Positions 8,420 through 16,785 of a DNA stretch of 34,093 bases are shown here, piece by piece. The translations under genes were made by a program, and so were the position numbers. The DNA lies in the NCBI GenBank assembly GCA_945877125.1, contig CAMCQT010000043.1, forward strand, positions 1-34,093, written 5' to 3'. How positions within the stretch are numbered: position 1 is the stretch's first letter; the number at the start of each line of letters is the position of its first letter. Source of the DNA: Candidatus Brevifilum fermentans (GTDB lineage Bacteria; Chloroflexota; Anaerolineae; Anaerolineales; Villigracilaceae). The notes under the pieces were generated by a model. That model was not told the DNA's origin, searched no databases, and saw only the letters and a list, made by a program, of their open reading frames with translations.

Positions 8420-9175
8420 TTCTTACATTCTCCTTATTAAAGTTTTGAGCGACGTTTAATGTCCATTATTGTCTTTTTTTAGTTGCACCTCCTGGATAAT
8501 TTACGACAATTTAGGTAAATTTATCTAAATATGCTAGGTATTATATTTTAGCGCAGATAAAGATTAAAGGAAAGTTAATTTGTGCGAATTATCGGGTGAC
8601 ATTTGTCACAAAATGAGAGTAGGATTAGAATTTATTTTCTGATTGGAATCTATTGCGTTTTAATCAAGGCGATATCAACCCGCTTGAGGCTGTGGGAGGG
8701 CTGGTACACCTGCTGATAGTTTTTACCCGGCCGGGGTTTGGCTGGGATCAAAGAAAAAGCCAAATGGATAGTAACAACTCAGGGTTTAGTCCCTAGGCGG
8801 AGCGTGGAAGTTTATCGCTGGAATAATATCGAAGTTCGTTTAGGGCGCATGAAATATAAAATCAAAATTGTCACATATTTTGACCACAAGCAAATAAAAA
8901 CTCGGTTTTCAGCGATATTTTATTTAATAGAACGTGAATGATTGACAAGCACTTCAAACACTTGTACAATCTGAAATATAAGGGATGTTTGAACTGGAAA
9001 TTTATAAAAATAATATGGAGCAAAACAATTGCAAGAAAAGATTGTTTGGATAATTGTTCTTGTCAAAATTAAAAACAAATCAATCCACTGTATGGCATTA
9101 TGCTGAAAAGTATTTTCAGCGTTTGTGATTCTTGTTAGATTTTTGTCCAATACAACACAAAGGAGAAAAAGAAAT
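8420..9175. other. Divergent intergenic region between the ten-haem cytochrome and livK
   Basis: About 755 bases without a convincing gene. A TTG-started frame at 8738-8941 has no ribosome-binding site. The region carries several short dyads: CCCGGCCGGG at 8727-8736, TTTGGCT/AGCCAAA (8737-8743/8758-8764) and GCTGAAAA/TTTTCAGC (9102-9109/9113-9120). The stretch 8690-8830 is more GC-rich and hairpin-prone than its surroundings and could be a leader or small RNA. I recognise no riboswitch family in it. Confidence 0.4.
8509..8530. promoter_or_regulatory. Possible operator dyad upstream of the ten-haem cytochrome gene
   Basis: A nine-base dyad (ATTTAGGTA/TATCTAAAT, one mismatch, 4-base spacer) lies about 90 bases upstream of the minus-strand start. 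It is surrounded by AT-rich sequence of the kind expected at a promoter. The regulator is unknown; the call rests on symmetry and position only. Confidence 0.3.
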
Positions 9176-10357
9176 ATGAATAAGAATGTACAGTTGTTCC
9201 GTAAGTGGTGGGGTTTGTTATTGATAGGCGTTTTGCTCATTTCCAGCCTGTCAGGTTGTGGTTCTCAAGAGAAAGTACTCAAGATCGGGTACATCACTGA
9301 GCAGACCGGCGTAGACGCCTACGTTGGAGCAGCTTCAGTGCCTGCCATGCAGGATTATGTTGATGAAATCAATGCCAAAGGCGGAATTAGCGGCTACAAA
9401 ATTGAACTGGTCGTCTATGATACCCGCTCGGAAGTCCCCGATGCCGTGACAGTTGCCAAACGTTTGGTGGATCAGGACAAGGCTGTTGCCATCATTGGTC
9501 CCTCCTGGTCGTCTGCTGGCATTCCTCTCGCCGATATTGCTGACGCCGCCAAAGTGCCGATGGTCGCCACAACGGCTTCCAACGTCAACGTCACTGTTTC
9601 GGAAGACGGCACCCTGCACCCCTACATGTTCCGCGTCTGCTTCATCGACCCATACCAGGGCTTCGCACAAGCTGATTTCGCCTACAATAAACTTGGCTTG
9701 CGCAAGGCTGCCTTCCTGACCGACATTGCTTCACCTTACACCGTCGGTCTGCACCAGTTCTTCAAAGATCACTTTATTGAACTCGGCGGCGAAATTGTCG
9801 CAGAAGAAGGCTACACCCAGGGTGACGCAGAATTCCGCGCCCAGCTTGCAAAGATCAAGGATGCCGGCGCCGATCTGCTCGTGGTTGATGCCTATACATT
9901 CAAGGATATTGGTCTGGCTGCTCAGCAGGCTGAAGCACTAGGATTGAAAGTCCAGATAATGGGTGGGGATGGCGTGTTCGTTCCCGAGCTGCTTGAAATG
10001 GCAGGACCGCAACTCGAAGGCGCAATCGTGACCACAGGTGTCACCACTGACTCTCCTGATTTTGCCGAATTCAACAAGGCGTTCGAAGCAAAACACGGTA
10101 CACAGGCAAACATCTATACTTACTATGGTCTGGATGCCCTGATGGCAATTGAATACGCCATCGGCGAAGCCGCCAAGAAGGGTGATGTCACCCCCACCGC
10201 TGTTCGCGACGCGCTGGAGACCATGACCGACGTACAGTTATTCACCAGCAAAGTCACCATGGAACCCGACACGCACAATCCGCATAACAAACCATTGCTG
10301 ATCATGACCATCAAAGACAGCCAGTGGGTATTGACTGAAACCTTCCAACCCAAGTAA
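9176..10357 (+). CDS. livK: ABC transporter substrate-binding lipoprotein (LivK family)
   Basis: 393 residues from ATG 9176, ten bases after a GGAG; the longer in-frame start at 9125 lacks one. Residues 11-28 are a lipoprotein signal ending in LSGC, so the mature protein is anchored at C28. The body (KIGYITEQTG, DAVTVAKRLVDQDKAVAIIGP, PMVATTASN, GLDALMAIEYAI) is that of a type I periplasmic binding protein for branched-chain amino acids or related amides. It captures the substrate and delivers it to the LivHM permease encoded downstream. It heads the five-gene operon and is separated from livH by a hairpin. The true ligand (leucine-type, other amino acid, urea or amide) cannot be told from the sequence alone. 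Confidence 0.9.
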   Translation: MNKNVQLFRKWWGLLLIGVLLISSLSGCGSQEKVLKIGYITEQTGVDAYVGAASVPAMQDYVDEINAKGGISGYKIELVVYDTRSEVPDAVTVAKRLVDQDKAVAIIGPSWSSAGIPLADIADAAKVPMVATTASNVNVTVSEDGTLHPYMFRVCFIDPYQGFAQADFAYNKLGLRKAAFLTDIASPYTVGLHQFFKDHFIELGGEIVAEEGYTQGDAEFRAQLAKIKDAGADLLVVDAYTFKDIGLAAQQAEALGLKVQIMGGDGVFVPELLEMAGPQLEGAIVTTGVTTDSPDFAEFNKAFEAKHGTQANIYTYYGLDALMAIEYAIGEAAKKGDVTPTAVRDALETMTDVQLFTSKVTMEPDTHNPHNKPLLIMTIKDSQWVLTETFQPK

Positions 10358-10376
10358 AAGCTAGAGATTTTCACCA

Positions 10377-10409
10377 GGGGTGTTTGCAAACGCCGCAAAC
10401 ACCCCTTTT
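10377..10409 (+). terminator. Intra-operon hairpin/attenuator between livK and livH
   Basis: A perfect 11-base stem (10377-10387/10395-10405) with a 7-base loop is followed by TTTTCATTTT. It lies 19 bases after the livK stop and 28 before the livH start. Such partial terminators between binding protein and permease genes usually give excess binding protein or protect the 3' end of its mRNA. Confidence 0.8.
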
Positions 10410-10432
10410 CATTTTGGAAAGGGAATCATCTT

Positions 10433-11308
10433 ATGGAATTATTCATCCAACAACTGGTGAGCGGCATTTCAATTGGCGCAATCTACTCCCTGTTGGCGGT
10501 GGGCTATGCGCTGGTGTACAGCGTGTACAACTTCACCAACTGGGCATTTGACGGCTTTATGGCATTTGGCGCCTTCATGGCATTTACGGGGATCACCTCT
10601 CTCTTTATGCCGTTCTGGCTTGCCGCGCTCTTTTCAATTATTCTCACTGTTATTCTCTCGGTGGGTACCGAAAAGCTGGCGTACAGCCCCCTGCGCGCCC
10701 GCAAAGCGCCGCGCCTGTTCATGATGATCTCCGCCATGGGCGTGAATCTGGCAACCGTCAACATCATCAACTTGATCTACGGCGGCGTCTTTCGTAAATT
10801 TCCGATTGATACCCTCCAACCCATCTTCATTAAAGGAGTTTCCATCGGGCGCATGGACCTGATGGCGGGCGGCATTTCCTTTGGGGTTTTGGCGCTGCTG
10901 TGGGTCTTCCTCTATCGCACCAAATGGGGACTTGGAATTCGCGCCAGCAGCATCGACATTATGACCGCCTCCCTGATGGGCATCAACAACAACGCGGTAG
11001 CTATCGTCGTCTTTGCTGTTACCGGCGTGCTTTCTTCGGTGGCAGGAGTCTTTTACGGTATTAAGTACGCCGTCTTCCCGATGATGGGTATCGTCACTAT
11101 CAAAGCCATGATCGCCAGTATCGTGGGCGGACTTGGCAGCCTGCCAGCCGCGATTTTAGGAAGTATGATTCTGGGTATCCTCGAAACCATGGTTTCGGGC
11201 TACATCTCTTCCACCTATCGCGACCTGTTCTCCTTCCTGTTCCTGATCATTATCCTGTTGTTTTTCCCCAATGGGTTAATGGGCAAGAGCAGCGGCGAAA
11301 AATTATAG
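10433..11308 (+). CDS. livH: Branched-chain amino acid ABC transporter permease LivH
   Basis: 291 residues, ATG at 10433 after GGAAAGGG. Strongly hydrophobic, about eight membrane segments. The opening (QQLVSGISIGAIYSLLAVGYALVYSV) and the stretch GLGIRASSIDIMTASLMGI are characteristic of LivH; the latter is near the cytoplasmic loop that contacts the ATPases. It forms the translocation channel with LivM. It ends 15 bases before livM and is in the same operon as the binding protein and both ATPases. Confidence 0.93.
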   Translation: MELFIQQLVSGISIGAIYSLLAVGYALVYSVYNFTNWAFDGFMAFGAFMAFTGITSLFMPFWLAALFSIILTVILSVGTEKLAYSPLRARKAPRLFMMISAMGVNLATVNIINLIYGGVFRKFPIDTLQPIFIKGVSIGRMDLMAGGISFGVLALLWVFLYRTKWGLGIRASSIDIMTASLMGINNNAVAIVVFAVTGVLSSVAGVFYGIKYAVFPMMGIVTIKAMIASIVGGLGSLPAAILGSMILGILETMVSGYISSTYRDLFSFLFLIIILLFFPNGLMGKSSGEKL

Positions 11309-11323
11309 AGAGGATGGCGAGAC

Positions 11324-12280
11324 ATGGGTTATATCAACACAATTATCATCCTCGGCGGCATCAACATTATTGCCGCATTGGGCGTGGCAATCCTGACCGG
11401 GTACACAGGCTTGTTCACCATCGGACACGCCGGTTTTATGGCGTTGGGCGGCTATATGAGCGCCATTTTCGTCAAGGAACTTGGCGTTCCCTTTCCCATT
11501 GCGCTTCTGTTGGGCGGAACCTTCGCCGGGCTGTGCAGTTTCATCATCGGATACCCCGCTTTTCGCAGTGAGTTGCGCGGCGACTATTTTGCGGTTGCCA
11601 CGCTGGGATTTTCCGAAGCGACCCGCCTGCTGTTAAACAACACCAGGAGTATGGGCGAAAGCATTAATACCGCCGAAAGCGGCATTGCCATGTTGTTCAA
11701 ACCCATTGGTCCCCTGCTGGTCAAACTTGGCGGCGTATTTGGTTACATGAGTCTTCCAAGTCCAACCAATGTATTCGTGGTGGTCGTTGCGGTCATTCTG
11801 GCACTGTTCTTTGCCCACATGTTCGTGACCTCGCAATATGGCAAGAATTGCATTGCCATCAGCCAGGACGAAGTGGCAGCGCAGATGATGGGTGTAAATC
11901 TGTTGAAGACCAAAATGATTGCCTTGTTCGTCAGCGCCTTTTATGCGGGCGTGGCGGGCGGACTGATGGCTTTCTATTTTGCCTATCTAACCCCGTCCTT
12001 CTTCACCATCACAAAATCGTCCGACCTGCTGGCGGCGGTGGTCTTCGGCGGCATCCAATCGCTGATTGGACCCGTCATCACAGGATTCATTCTGGTGGTT
12101 TTCCCCGAATTGTTGCGAAGTTTTGCTGAATGGCGTTTGATCATCTACGGCTTCCTGTTTGTGATCGTGATGATCTTCCGTCCGCAGGGCTTGCTGGGAT
12201 ACGTGGAAATGAATTTCTACTTTGTGCGCATCTGGTGGAATAAGATTTTCCGCCGCGGACAGACATCGCAGGAAGGGTAG
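11324..12280 (+). CDS. livM: Branched-chain amino acid ABC transporter permease LivM
   Basis: 318 residues, ATG at 11324 after GAGAGGA. It is hydrophobic throughout, with the LivM signature ALGVAILTGYTGLFTIGHAG near the N-terminus and AISQDEVAAQMMGVNLLKTK in the coupling region. It pairs with LivH as the membrane channel. The stop codon lies 5 bases before the livG start, indicating tight operon packing. Confidence 0.93.
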   Translation: MGYINTIIILGGINIIAALGVAILTGYTGLFTIGHAGFMALGGYMSAIFVKELGVPFPIALLLGGTFAGLCSFIIGYPAFRSELRGDYFAVATLGFSEATRLLLNNTRSMGESINTAESGIAMLFKPIGPLLVKLGGVFGYMSLPSPTNVFVVVVAVILALFFAHMFVTSQYGKNCIAISQDEVAAQMMGVNLLKTKMIALFVSAFYAGVAGGLMAFYFAYLTPSFFTITKSSDLLAAVVFGGIQSLIGPVITGFILVVFPELLRSFAEWRLIIYGFLFVIVMIFRPQGLLGYVEMNFYFVRIWWNKIFRRGQTSQEG

Positions 12281-12285
12281 CCGCC

Positions 12286-13068
12286 ATGAGTTCAGAAATC
12301 CTCAACGTAAAAAATCTCACAGTTGATTTCGGCGGCGTGCGGGCTGTCAACAATGTCTCCATTCAGCTCGAGCCGGGTGAATTCGTCGGCTTGATCGGAC
12401 CCAACGGCGCCGGCAAGACTACCATTTTCAACCTCATCACCAACGCCATTAAACCCACCGCAGGTGAGATTAACTTCAAGGGAAAAAACATCCTTGGGAA
12501 ATCCCCCGACCGTATTTGTCAATTGGGAATCAGCCGCACATTCCAGAACATCCGCCTGTTTCCCCAAATGACCGCCTACGAGAACGTGGAACTGGGCTTT
12601 CACAGTGCGCCGCAATACTCGCTTGCCGAAGCCTTTATCCGCACGCCGCGCGCCCGCAGAATTGAAGTTGATACTCGCAAGAAAGCTATGGAACTGCTGG
12701 AGATGGTCAACTTGAAGGAACATTCCCACGCCCGCGCATCCAGCCTGCCCTACGGCTTGCAGCGTCGGCTGGAAATGGCACGCGCCATGGCGACCAATCC
12801 CGAACTTTTACTTTTGGACGAACCCGCCGCGGGCATGAACGACGACGAGTGCAACGACCTGATCAAACTCATCCGTGAGATTCACACCACCATGCACTAC
12901 ACAATGATCATGATCGAGCATCACATGAACGTGGTCATGGACTTGTGCCGCGACTCCCGCATCTATGTGCTAAACCTCGGCTCCATGCTAGCAGTGGGAA
13001 CCCCCACCGAAATTCAGAGCAACCCCGACGTGATTCGCGCCTACCTGGGAGAACCAAAAAATGACTGA
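12286..13068 (+). CDS. livG: Branched-chain amino acid ABC transporter ATP-binding protein LivG
   Basis: 260 residues. Walker A GPNGAGKT lies at 38-45. LivG-type landmarks follow: GISRTFQNIRLF (Q-loop region), LPYGLQRRLEMARA (signature), LLLLDEPAAGMND (Walker B) and MIMIEHHMNVVM (H-loop). It supplies ATP hydrolysis for the importer. Its last 8 bases overlap the livF start (ATGACTGA), which implies translational coupling. Confidence 0.94.
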   Translation: MSSEILNVKNLTVDFGGVRAVNNVSIQLEPGEFVGLIGPNGAGKTTIFNLITNAIKPTAGEINFKGKNILGKSPDRICQLGISRTFQNIRLFPQMTAYENVELGFHSAPQYSLAEAFIRTPRARRIEVDTRKKAMELLEMVNLKEHSHARASSLPYGLQRRLEMARAMATNPELLLLDEPAAGMNDDECNDLIKLIREIHTTMHYTMIMIEHHMNVVMDLCRDSRIYVLNLGSMLAVGTPTEIQSNPDVIRAYLGEPKND

Positions 13069-13789
13069 AAAAATGCCCATGCTGGATATTCAAGACCTGT
13101 CCGTTTACTACGGCGGCATTTGTGCTCTCAACCAGGTCAGCCTGCACGTGAACGAGGGCGAGATCGTTTCGGTCATTGGCGCAAATGGGGCGGGCAAGTC
13201 CACGCTGATGAAGACCATCGTGGCAGTCAAATCCTTCACATCGGGAAAGATCATGTTTCAGGGTCAGCCGCTCAAGAAGGAAGCACACGATGTCATCAAG
13301 GATGGCATCACCCTTTCACCTGAGGGGCGGCGGATTTTCTCCCCGCTTTCTGTGCGCGAAAATCTGATGGCTGGAGCCTACACCCGCAATGACCGCCACG
13401 AGATCGAAGCCACCATGGAGGAGGTCTTCACACTCTTCCCACGTCTCAAGGAGCGCATAAACCAGCGCGGCGGAACTCTCTCCGGCGGCGAACAGCAAAT
13501 GCTTGCCGTGGGACGTGCGCTTATGTCCAAGCCCAAAATGCTGATGCTCGATGAGCCGTCGCTGGGACTTGCGCCCATCGTCATCAACCTGATGTTTGAA
13601 ACCATCGTCCGCCTGAACAAAGAGATGGGACTCACCATCCTGCTGGTGGAACAGAACGCCTCGATTGCGCTCTCCGTTTGCCAGCGCGCCTACGTGCTGA
13701 AAACTGGTACCATCAACATGGAAGGCACAGGACAGGAACTGCTCCATGATAAACGCGTGATGGAAAGTTACCTAGGTATTGCGAAGTAG
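13061..13789 (+). CDS. livF: Branched-chain amino acid ABC transporter ATP-binding protein LivF
   Basis: 242 residues, overlapping livG by 8 bases. Walker A GANGAGKS at 40-47, LSPEGRRIFSPLSVRENL, signature LSGGEQQMLAVGRALM and Walker B MLMLDEPSLGLAP are canonical for LivF. It forms the ATPase heterodimer with LivG under the LivHM channel. It is the last gene of the operon and is followed by a strong terminator. Confidence 0.94.
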   Translation: MTEKMPMLDIQDLSVYYGGICALNQVSLHVNEGEIVSVIGANGAGKSTLMKTIVAVKSFTSGKIMFQGQPLKKEAHDVIKDGITLSPEGRRIFSPLSVRENLMAGAYTRNDRHEIEATMEEVFTLFPRLKERINQRGGTLSGGEQQMLAVGRALMSKPKMLMLDEPSLGLAPIVINLMFETIVRLNKEMGLTILLVEQNASIALSVCQRAYVLKTGTINMEGTGQELLHDKRVMESYLGIAK

Positions 13790-13808
13790 ATTTTCAATCA
13801 CACGAATC

Positions 13809-13845
13809 AAAAGTCCCGCAGGCACAAAATGCCTGCGGGACTTTT
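13809..13845. terminator. Bidirectional terminator between livF and the ABC-F gene
   Basis: A perfect 15-base stem (13809-13823/13831-13845) with a 7-base loop and A/T outer ends. It sits 20 bases after livF and serves the plus-strand operon. Its symmetry would also stop transcription arriving from the convergent uup gene. Confidence 0.9.
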
Positions 13846-13851
13846 CTTTTC

Positions 13852-13902
13852 AAGTAGGTCACGTTTACAACGTGACAGTCACACTCCAAGCGTGACCTAC
13901 TT
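13852..13902. repeat. Nested palindromic element (AAGTAGGTCACG...CGTGACCTACTT)
   Basis: Outer 12-base arms lie at 13852-13863 and 13891-13902. An inner dyad GTCACGTT/AACGTGAC (13858-13865/13869-13876) competes with them, so two alternative foldings are possible. The right end overlaps the last codons of the ABC-F gene. The pattern resembles an extragenic palindromic repeat, but only one copy is in this window. Confidence 0.6.
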
Positions 13903-15720
13903 TAGAAATTCATTTTTCTCCAACTCTTCCCACCTGTGATACGCCTGCGTCAACTCGTCCTGCATTTCCTTCAATTGATTGACCACCCGCGTGATCTCGG
14001 CGCTATCTTGTTGATAGAACGACGGCGCCGCCATCGCCGCTGCCAGCGCGTGAACATCGGTTTCGAGTTTTTCAATCCGCTGCGGAAGTTCAGCCAATTC
14101 CTTCTTTTGGGATTCAAGCGCGCGCTGTTCTTTGTAACTTAATTTTTTGGCTGTGGATTCAGAAACGGGCTGGGCTTCGCTGATAATTGCTTTGCGTGCT
14201 TTGGGTTCCGGCTTCGCTGATTCATTCTGCCGCAGCCAATCATCATAGCCGCCGACAGTCTCGGTGACCTGACCCGTGCCGTCCATCGCCAGGGTACTGG
14301 TCACGATGTTGTTCAAGAACGCACGGTCATGGCTGACTAATAGAAGCGTGCCATCATATTCGAGCAAAAGGTCTTCGAGGATTTCAAGTGTCTCAACATC
14401 CAAGTCATTTGTCGGCTCATCCATCACCAGTAGATTTGCGGGCTGGGCAAACAGACGCGCCAACAGCAGACGATTCCGCTCGCCGCCAGAAAGCGCGCTG
14501 ATCGGCGCATTGACTCGGTCTTTCGAGAAAAGAAAATCTTCGAGATACACATTCAGGTTGCGCGACCTTCTATTAATAGTCACGTTGTCACTGCCCTGCC
14601 CCACGTTATCCAGCACCGATTTGCTGTCATCCAGTTGCGCGCGCAGTTGATCAAAATATGCAATCTCCAAATTCGTGCCGTATTCCACCGTGCCGCTTTG
14701 CGGAGTCAACTCACCCAACAGCAAACGCAACAGCGTGGTTTTGCCAGAGCCATTCGGACCAATAATGCCCACCTTGTCGCCGCGCTGAATTGTGGTCGTG
14801 AAATCACTGACAATGGATTTATCTCCAAACGCGTAATTGACATTCTCGGCTTCGATCACCAATTTGCCCGAGCGTTTTTCGGTTTGAACTTGCATGCGTA
14901 CCTTGCCAGGTCGTTCACGCCGCACAGCCCGTTCTTCTCGCAGACGTTTGAGCGCGCGCACGCGTCCTTCGTTGCGCGTGCGTCGCGCTTCAATTCCTTT
15001 GCGAATCCAAACTTCTTCCTGCGCCAGCTTTTTATCGAAGAGTACATTTTGCTCCGCTTCGGCGGTGAGCATGGCTTCCTTGCGTTCGAGGAAGGTGGTG
15101 TAACTGCAATTCCAATCAAAGAGACGTCCGCGATCCAACTCAACGATGCGGGTGGTGAGTTTCTGCAGAAAGACACGATCATGCGTCACGAAAAGCAGCG
15201 TGCCGCCCCAGCGTTTGAGAAAGCCTTCGAGCCAATCTATCGAAGCGATGTCGAGGTGATTGGTCGGCTCATCGAGCAGCAAAAGCTCAGGGTCGCGTAC
15301 CAAGCCTCGGGCGAGCATGACGCGGCGTTTCATCCCCGCCGAAAGGGTCTCGAAGCGCGCATCCGTATCCAACTGCATGCGCGAGATGACCTGCTCCACT
15401 TGAAGCTGTCCCTGCCAGTGATGCTCGTCGTGGATGTGCGGCACATCCAGCCCGCCCGCCACGATGTCGAAAACCTTGCCGACCACGCCCGCGGGAACTT
15501 CCTGCGGCAAATACGCGGTGCGCAAATTTTGCTGACGAGAAACACTTCCGTCCTGCGGATTAATATCGCCGTTGACCAGCTTGAGCAAAGTGGATTTGCC
15601 CATGCCGTTGCGCCCCAGCAAACCCAGCCATTCGCCCTGCTCGATCTGCAAGTTGATGCCGTCAAAAAGCCGCGGTCCGCCAAAGCCGAGGCTCACATTT
15701 TCCAAACTAATCAATGCCAT
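13897..15720 (-). CDS. uup: ABC-F family ATPase, Uup-like
   Basis: 607 residues with two ABC domains and no membrane segments. The first has Walker A GRNGMGKS (36-43), signature LSAGMKRRVMLARG and LLLLDEPTNHLD. The second has GPNGSGKT (321-328), LSGGERNRLLLARL and LLVMDEPTNDLD. The inter-domain linker (about 205-285) is charged and helical, as in ABC-F proteins. The C-terminal ~80 residues form a coiled coil (KEQRALESQKKELAELPQ) typical of the Uup subgroup. ABC-F proteins act on ribosomes rather than in transport; Uup is linked to translation and transposon excision phenotypes in E. coli. It is convergent with livF and preceded by a dispersed palindromic repeat. Confidence 0.9.
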   Translation of the reverse strand: MALISLENVSLGFGGPRLFDGINLQIEQGEWLGLLGRNGMGKSTLLKLVNGDINPQDGSVSRQQNLRTAYLPQEVPAGVVGKVFDIVAGGLDVPHIHDEHHWQGQLQVEQVISRMQLDTDARFETLSAGMKRRVMLARGLVRDPELLLLDEPTNHLDIASIDWLEGFLKRWGGTLLFVTHDRVFLQKLTTRIVELDRGRLFDWNCSYTTFLERKEAMLTAEAEQNVLFDKKLAQEEVWIRKGIEARRTRNEGRVRALKRLREERAVRRERPGKVRMQVQTEKRSGKLVIEAENVNYAFGDKSIVSDFTTTIQRGDKVGIIGPNGSGKTTLLRLLLGELTPQSGTVEYGTNLEIAYFDQLRAQLDDSKSVLDNVGQGSDNVTINRRSRNLNVYLEDFLFSKDRVNAPISALSGGERNRLLLARLFAQPANLLVMDEPTNDLDVETLEILEDLLLEYDGTLLLVSHDRAFLNNIVTSTLAMDGTGQVTETVGGYDDWLRQNESAKPEPKARKAIISEAQPVSESTAKKLSYKEQRALESQKKELAELPQRIEKLETDVHALAAAMAAPSFYQQDSAEITRVVNQLKEMQDELTQAYHRWEELEKNEFLK

Positions 15721-15759
15721 GAATTCTTTTCCTTTGAGGGGGAAAATATACTACAAATT

Positions 15760-15848
15760 ATGTCATTGCGAGCGGTCTTTGCGAAGCAATCTCCCCATCA
15801 ACATGAGATTGCTTCGGGCAAAGAACAAGAACGCCCTCGCAATGACAT
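15760..15848. repeat. Dispersed palindromic element, copy 1 (ATGTCATTGCGAG ends)
   Basis: Terminal 13-base inverted arms (15760-15772/15836-15848) enclose a second perfect pair GAAGCAATCTC/GAGATTGCTTC (15783-15793/15805-15815). A longer related copy lies at 19519-19671 and a short one at 16688-16720. No coding capacity. It sits between uup and the exonuclease gene, which are divergent, so it may also influence their promoters. Confidence 0.8.
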
Positions 15849-15872
15849 GAAATGACATGGTAAGATAGCGCC

Positions 15873-16688
15873 ATGATTGACATCTCAAACGCACGCTTCG
15901 CTTTTTTGGATATTGAAACCACGGGGCTTTCTCCCTGGTTCGGAGATCGGATTTGTCAAATAGCCGTTGTTTTGACGGAAGGAAAACGCATCAAAACCAC
16001 CCTTGACCTGATCCTCAACCCCGAGCATGAGGTTTCGCCTGCGGCTTTTCACGTCAACAAACTCGACGAAGAAAAACTATCCGCTTCGCCGCGCTTTGCC
16101 GAAGTGACCGATCAGCTTGAGGCGGTGTTAAAAGATGCGATCATCGTCTGCCATAATGCGCAATTTGACCTGCAATTCCTCGACAATGAATATCGCAAAT
16201 TGGGGCGCACGGCAGAGTATCCAAATTTGATCGACACCCTGCTCATGGCGCGTGACAATTTTGACATGGAATCCTACAGCCTGCAATATTTGGCAGATGC
16301 TTTCCACATCTCAAAGAACCTGCCAACCTCCCGCGCCCAGGCAGATGCGCTGACCGCGAAAAATCTTTTCTTTGCCATGATGGACACGCTCAAGCCTAAC
16401 GGCAAACCGCTCGAAGATTACATCGGCATCTACAGCTCGCCCGCCTGGCCGCAGGAAGGCGCATACCTGCCCACCGAACTGAGCGAAGCCATCAACAGCG
16501 GCAAACGCCTGTTCATCAAATATATGGATAAAGGCGGCGAAATTTCAGAACGCTGGATCTCCCCCAAAGAAGTGCTGGGACTGGCAGATTACATCTACCT
16601 GAAAGCCTTCTGCCACACCCGCAACGCCGAACGCTCTTTTCGACTGGATCGAATCATTGAAGTGGCGGTGGAAGTACAAAAAGAATAA
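15873..16688 (+). CDS. DnaQ-like 3'-5' exonuclease domain fused to a WYL-like domain
   Basis: 271 residues. The N-terminal ~175 residues are a DEDD-fold exonuclease: DIETTG supplies D13 and E15, CHNAQFD supplies D99, and SRAQAD supplies D158. In DEDDh enzymes the last motif is HxAxxD; here serine 153 stands where the catalytic histidine is expected. Residues ~205-265 (AINSGKRLFIKYMD, ERWISPKEVLG, DYIYLKAFCHTRNAERSFRLDRI) resemble a WYL domain, a ligand-sensing module usually attached to transcription regulators and phage-defence proteins. The combination suggests a nuclease, or nuclease-derived binder, regulated by a nucleic-acid-like ligand. It appears monocistronic. A palindromic repeat overlaps its stop codon. 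Confidence 0.75.
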   Translation: MIDISNARFAFLDIETTGLSPWFGDRICQIAVVLTEGKRIKTTLDLILNPEHEVSPAAFHVNKLDEEKLSASPRFAEVTDQLEAVLKDAIIVCHNAQFDLQFLDNEYRKLGRTAEYPNLIDTLLMARDNFDMESYSLQYLADAFHISKNLPTSRAQADALTAKNLFFAMMDTLKPNGKPLEDYIGIYSSPAWPQEGAYLPTELSEAINSGKRLFIKYMDKGGEISERWISPKEVLGLADYIYLKAFCHTRNAERSFRLDRIIEVAVEVQKE

Positions 16689-16720
16689 TGTCGTTGCGAT
16701 AGGACTGCTTGCAACGACAT
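16688..16720. repeat. Short palindromic element, copy 2 (ATGTCGTTGC ends)
   Basis: Ten-base perfect arms (16688-16697/16711-16720) enclose 13 bases, immediately at the stop codon of the exonuclease gene. The arm sequence is a shortened version of the repeat ends at 15760 and 19545. It may act as a terminator-like 3' structure. Confidence 0.6.
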
Positions 16721-16785
16721 ATTGAAAATGACTGTCACCTGCCTTTTTACCAAGCTGAATACTCTTTTTGATTGCCCTTTATTTT

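Noticed and set aside
8738-8941. 67-codon TTG-started frame between the cytochrome and livK
   Set aside because: No ribosome-binding site, no recognisable family, and composition typical of non-coding AT-rich sequence.
14635-15855. Plus-strand 406-codon frame opposite the ABC-F gene
   Set aside because: It is a shadow of uup, which has full two-domain ABC-F motifs; the antisense translation has no family features.
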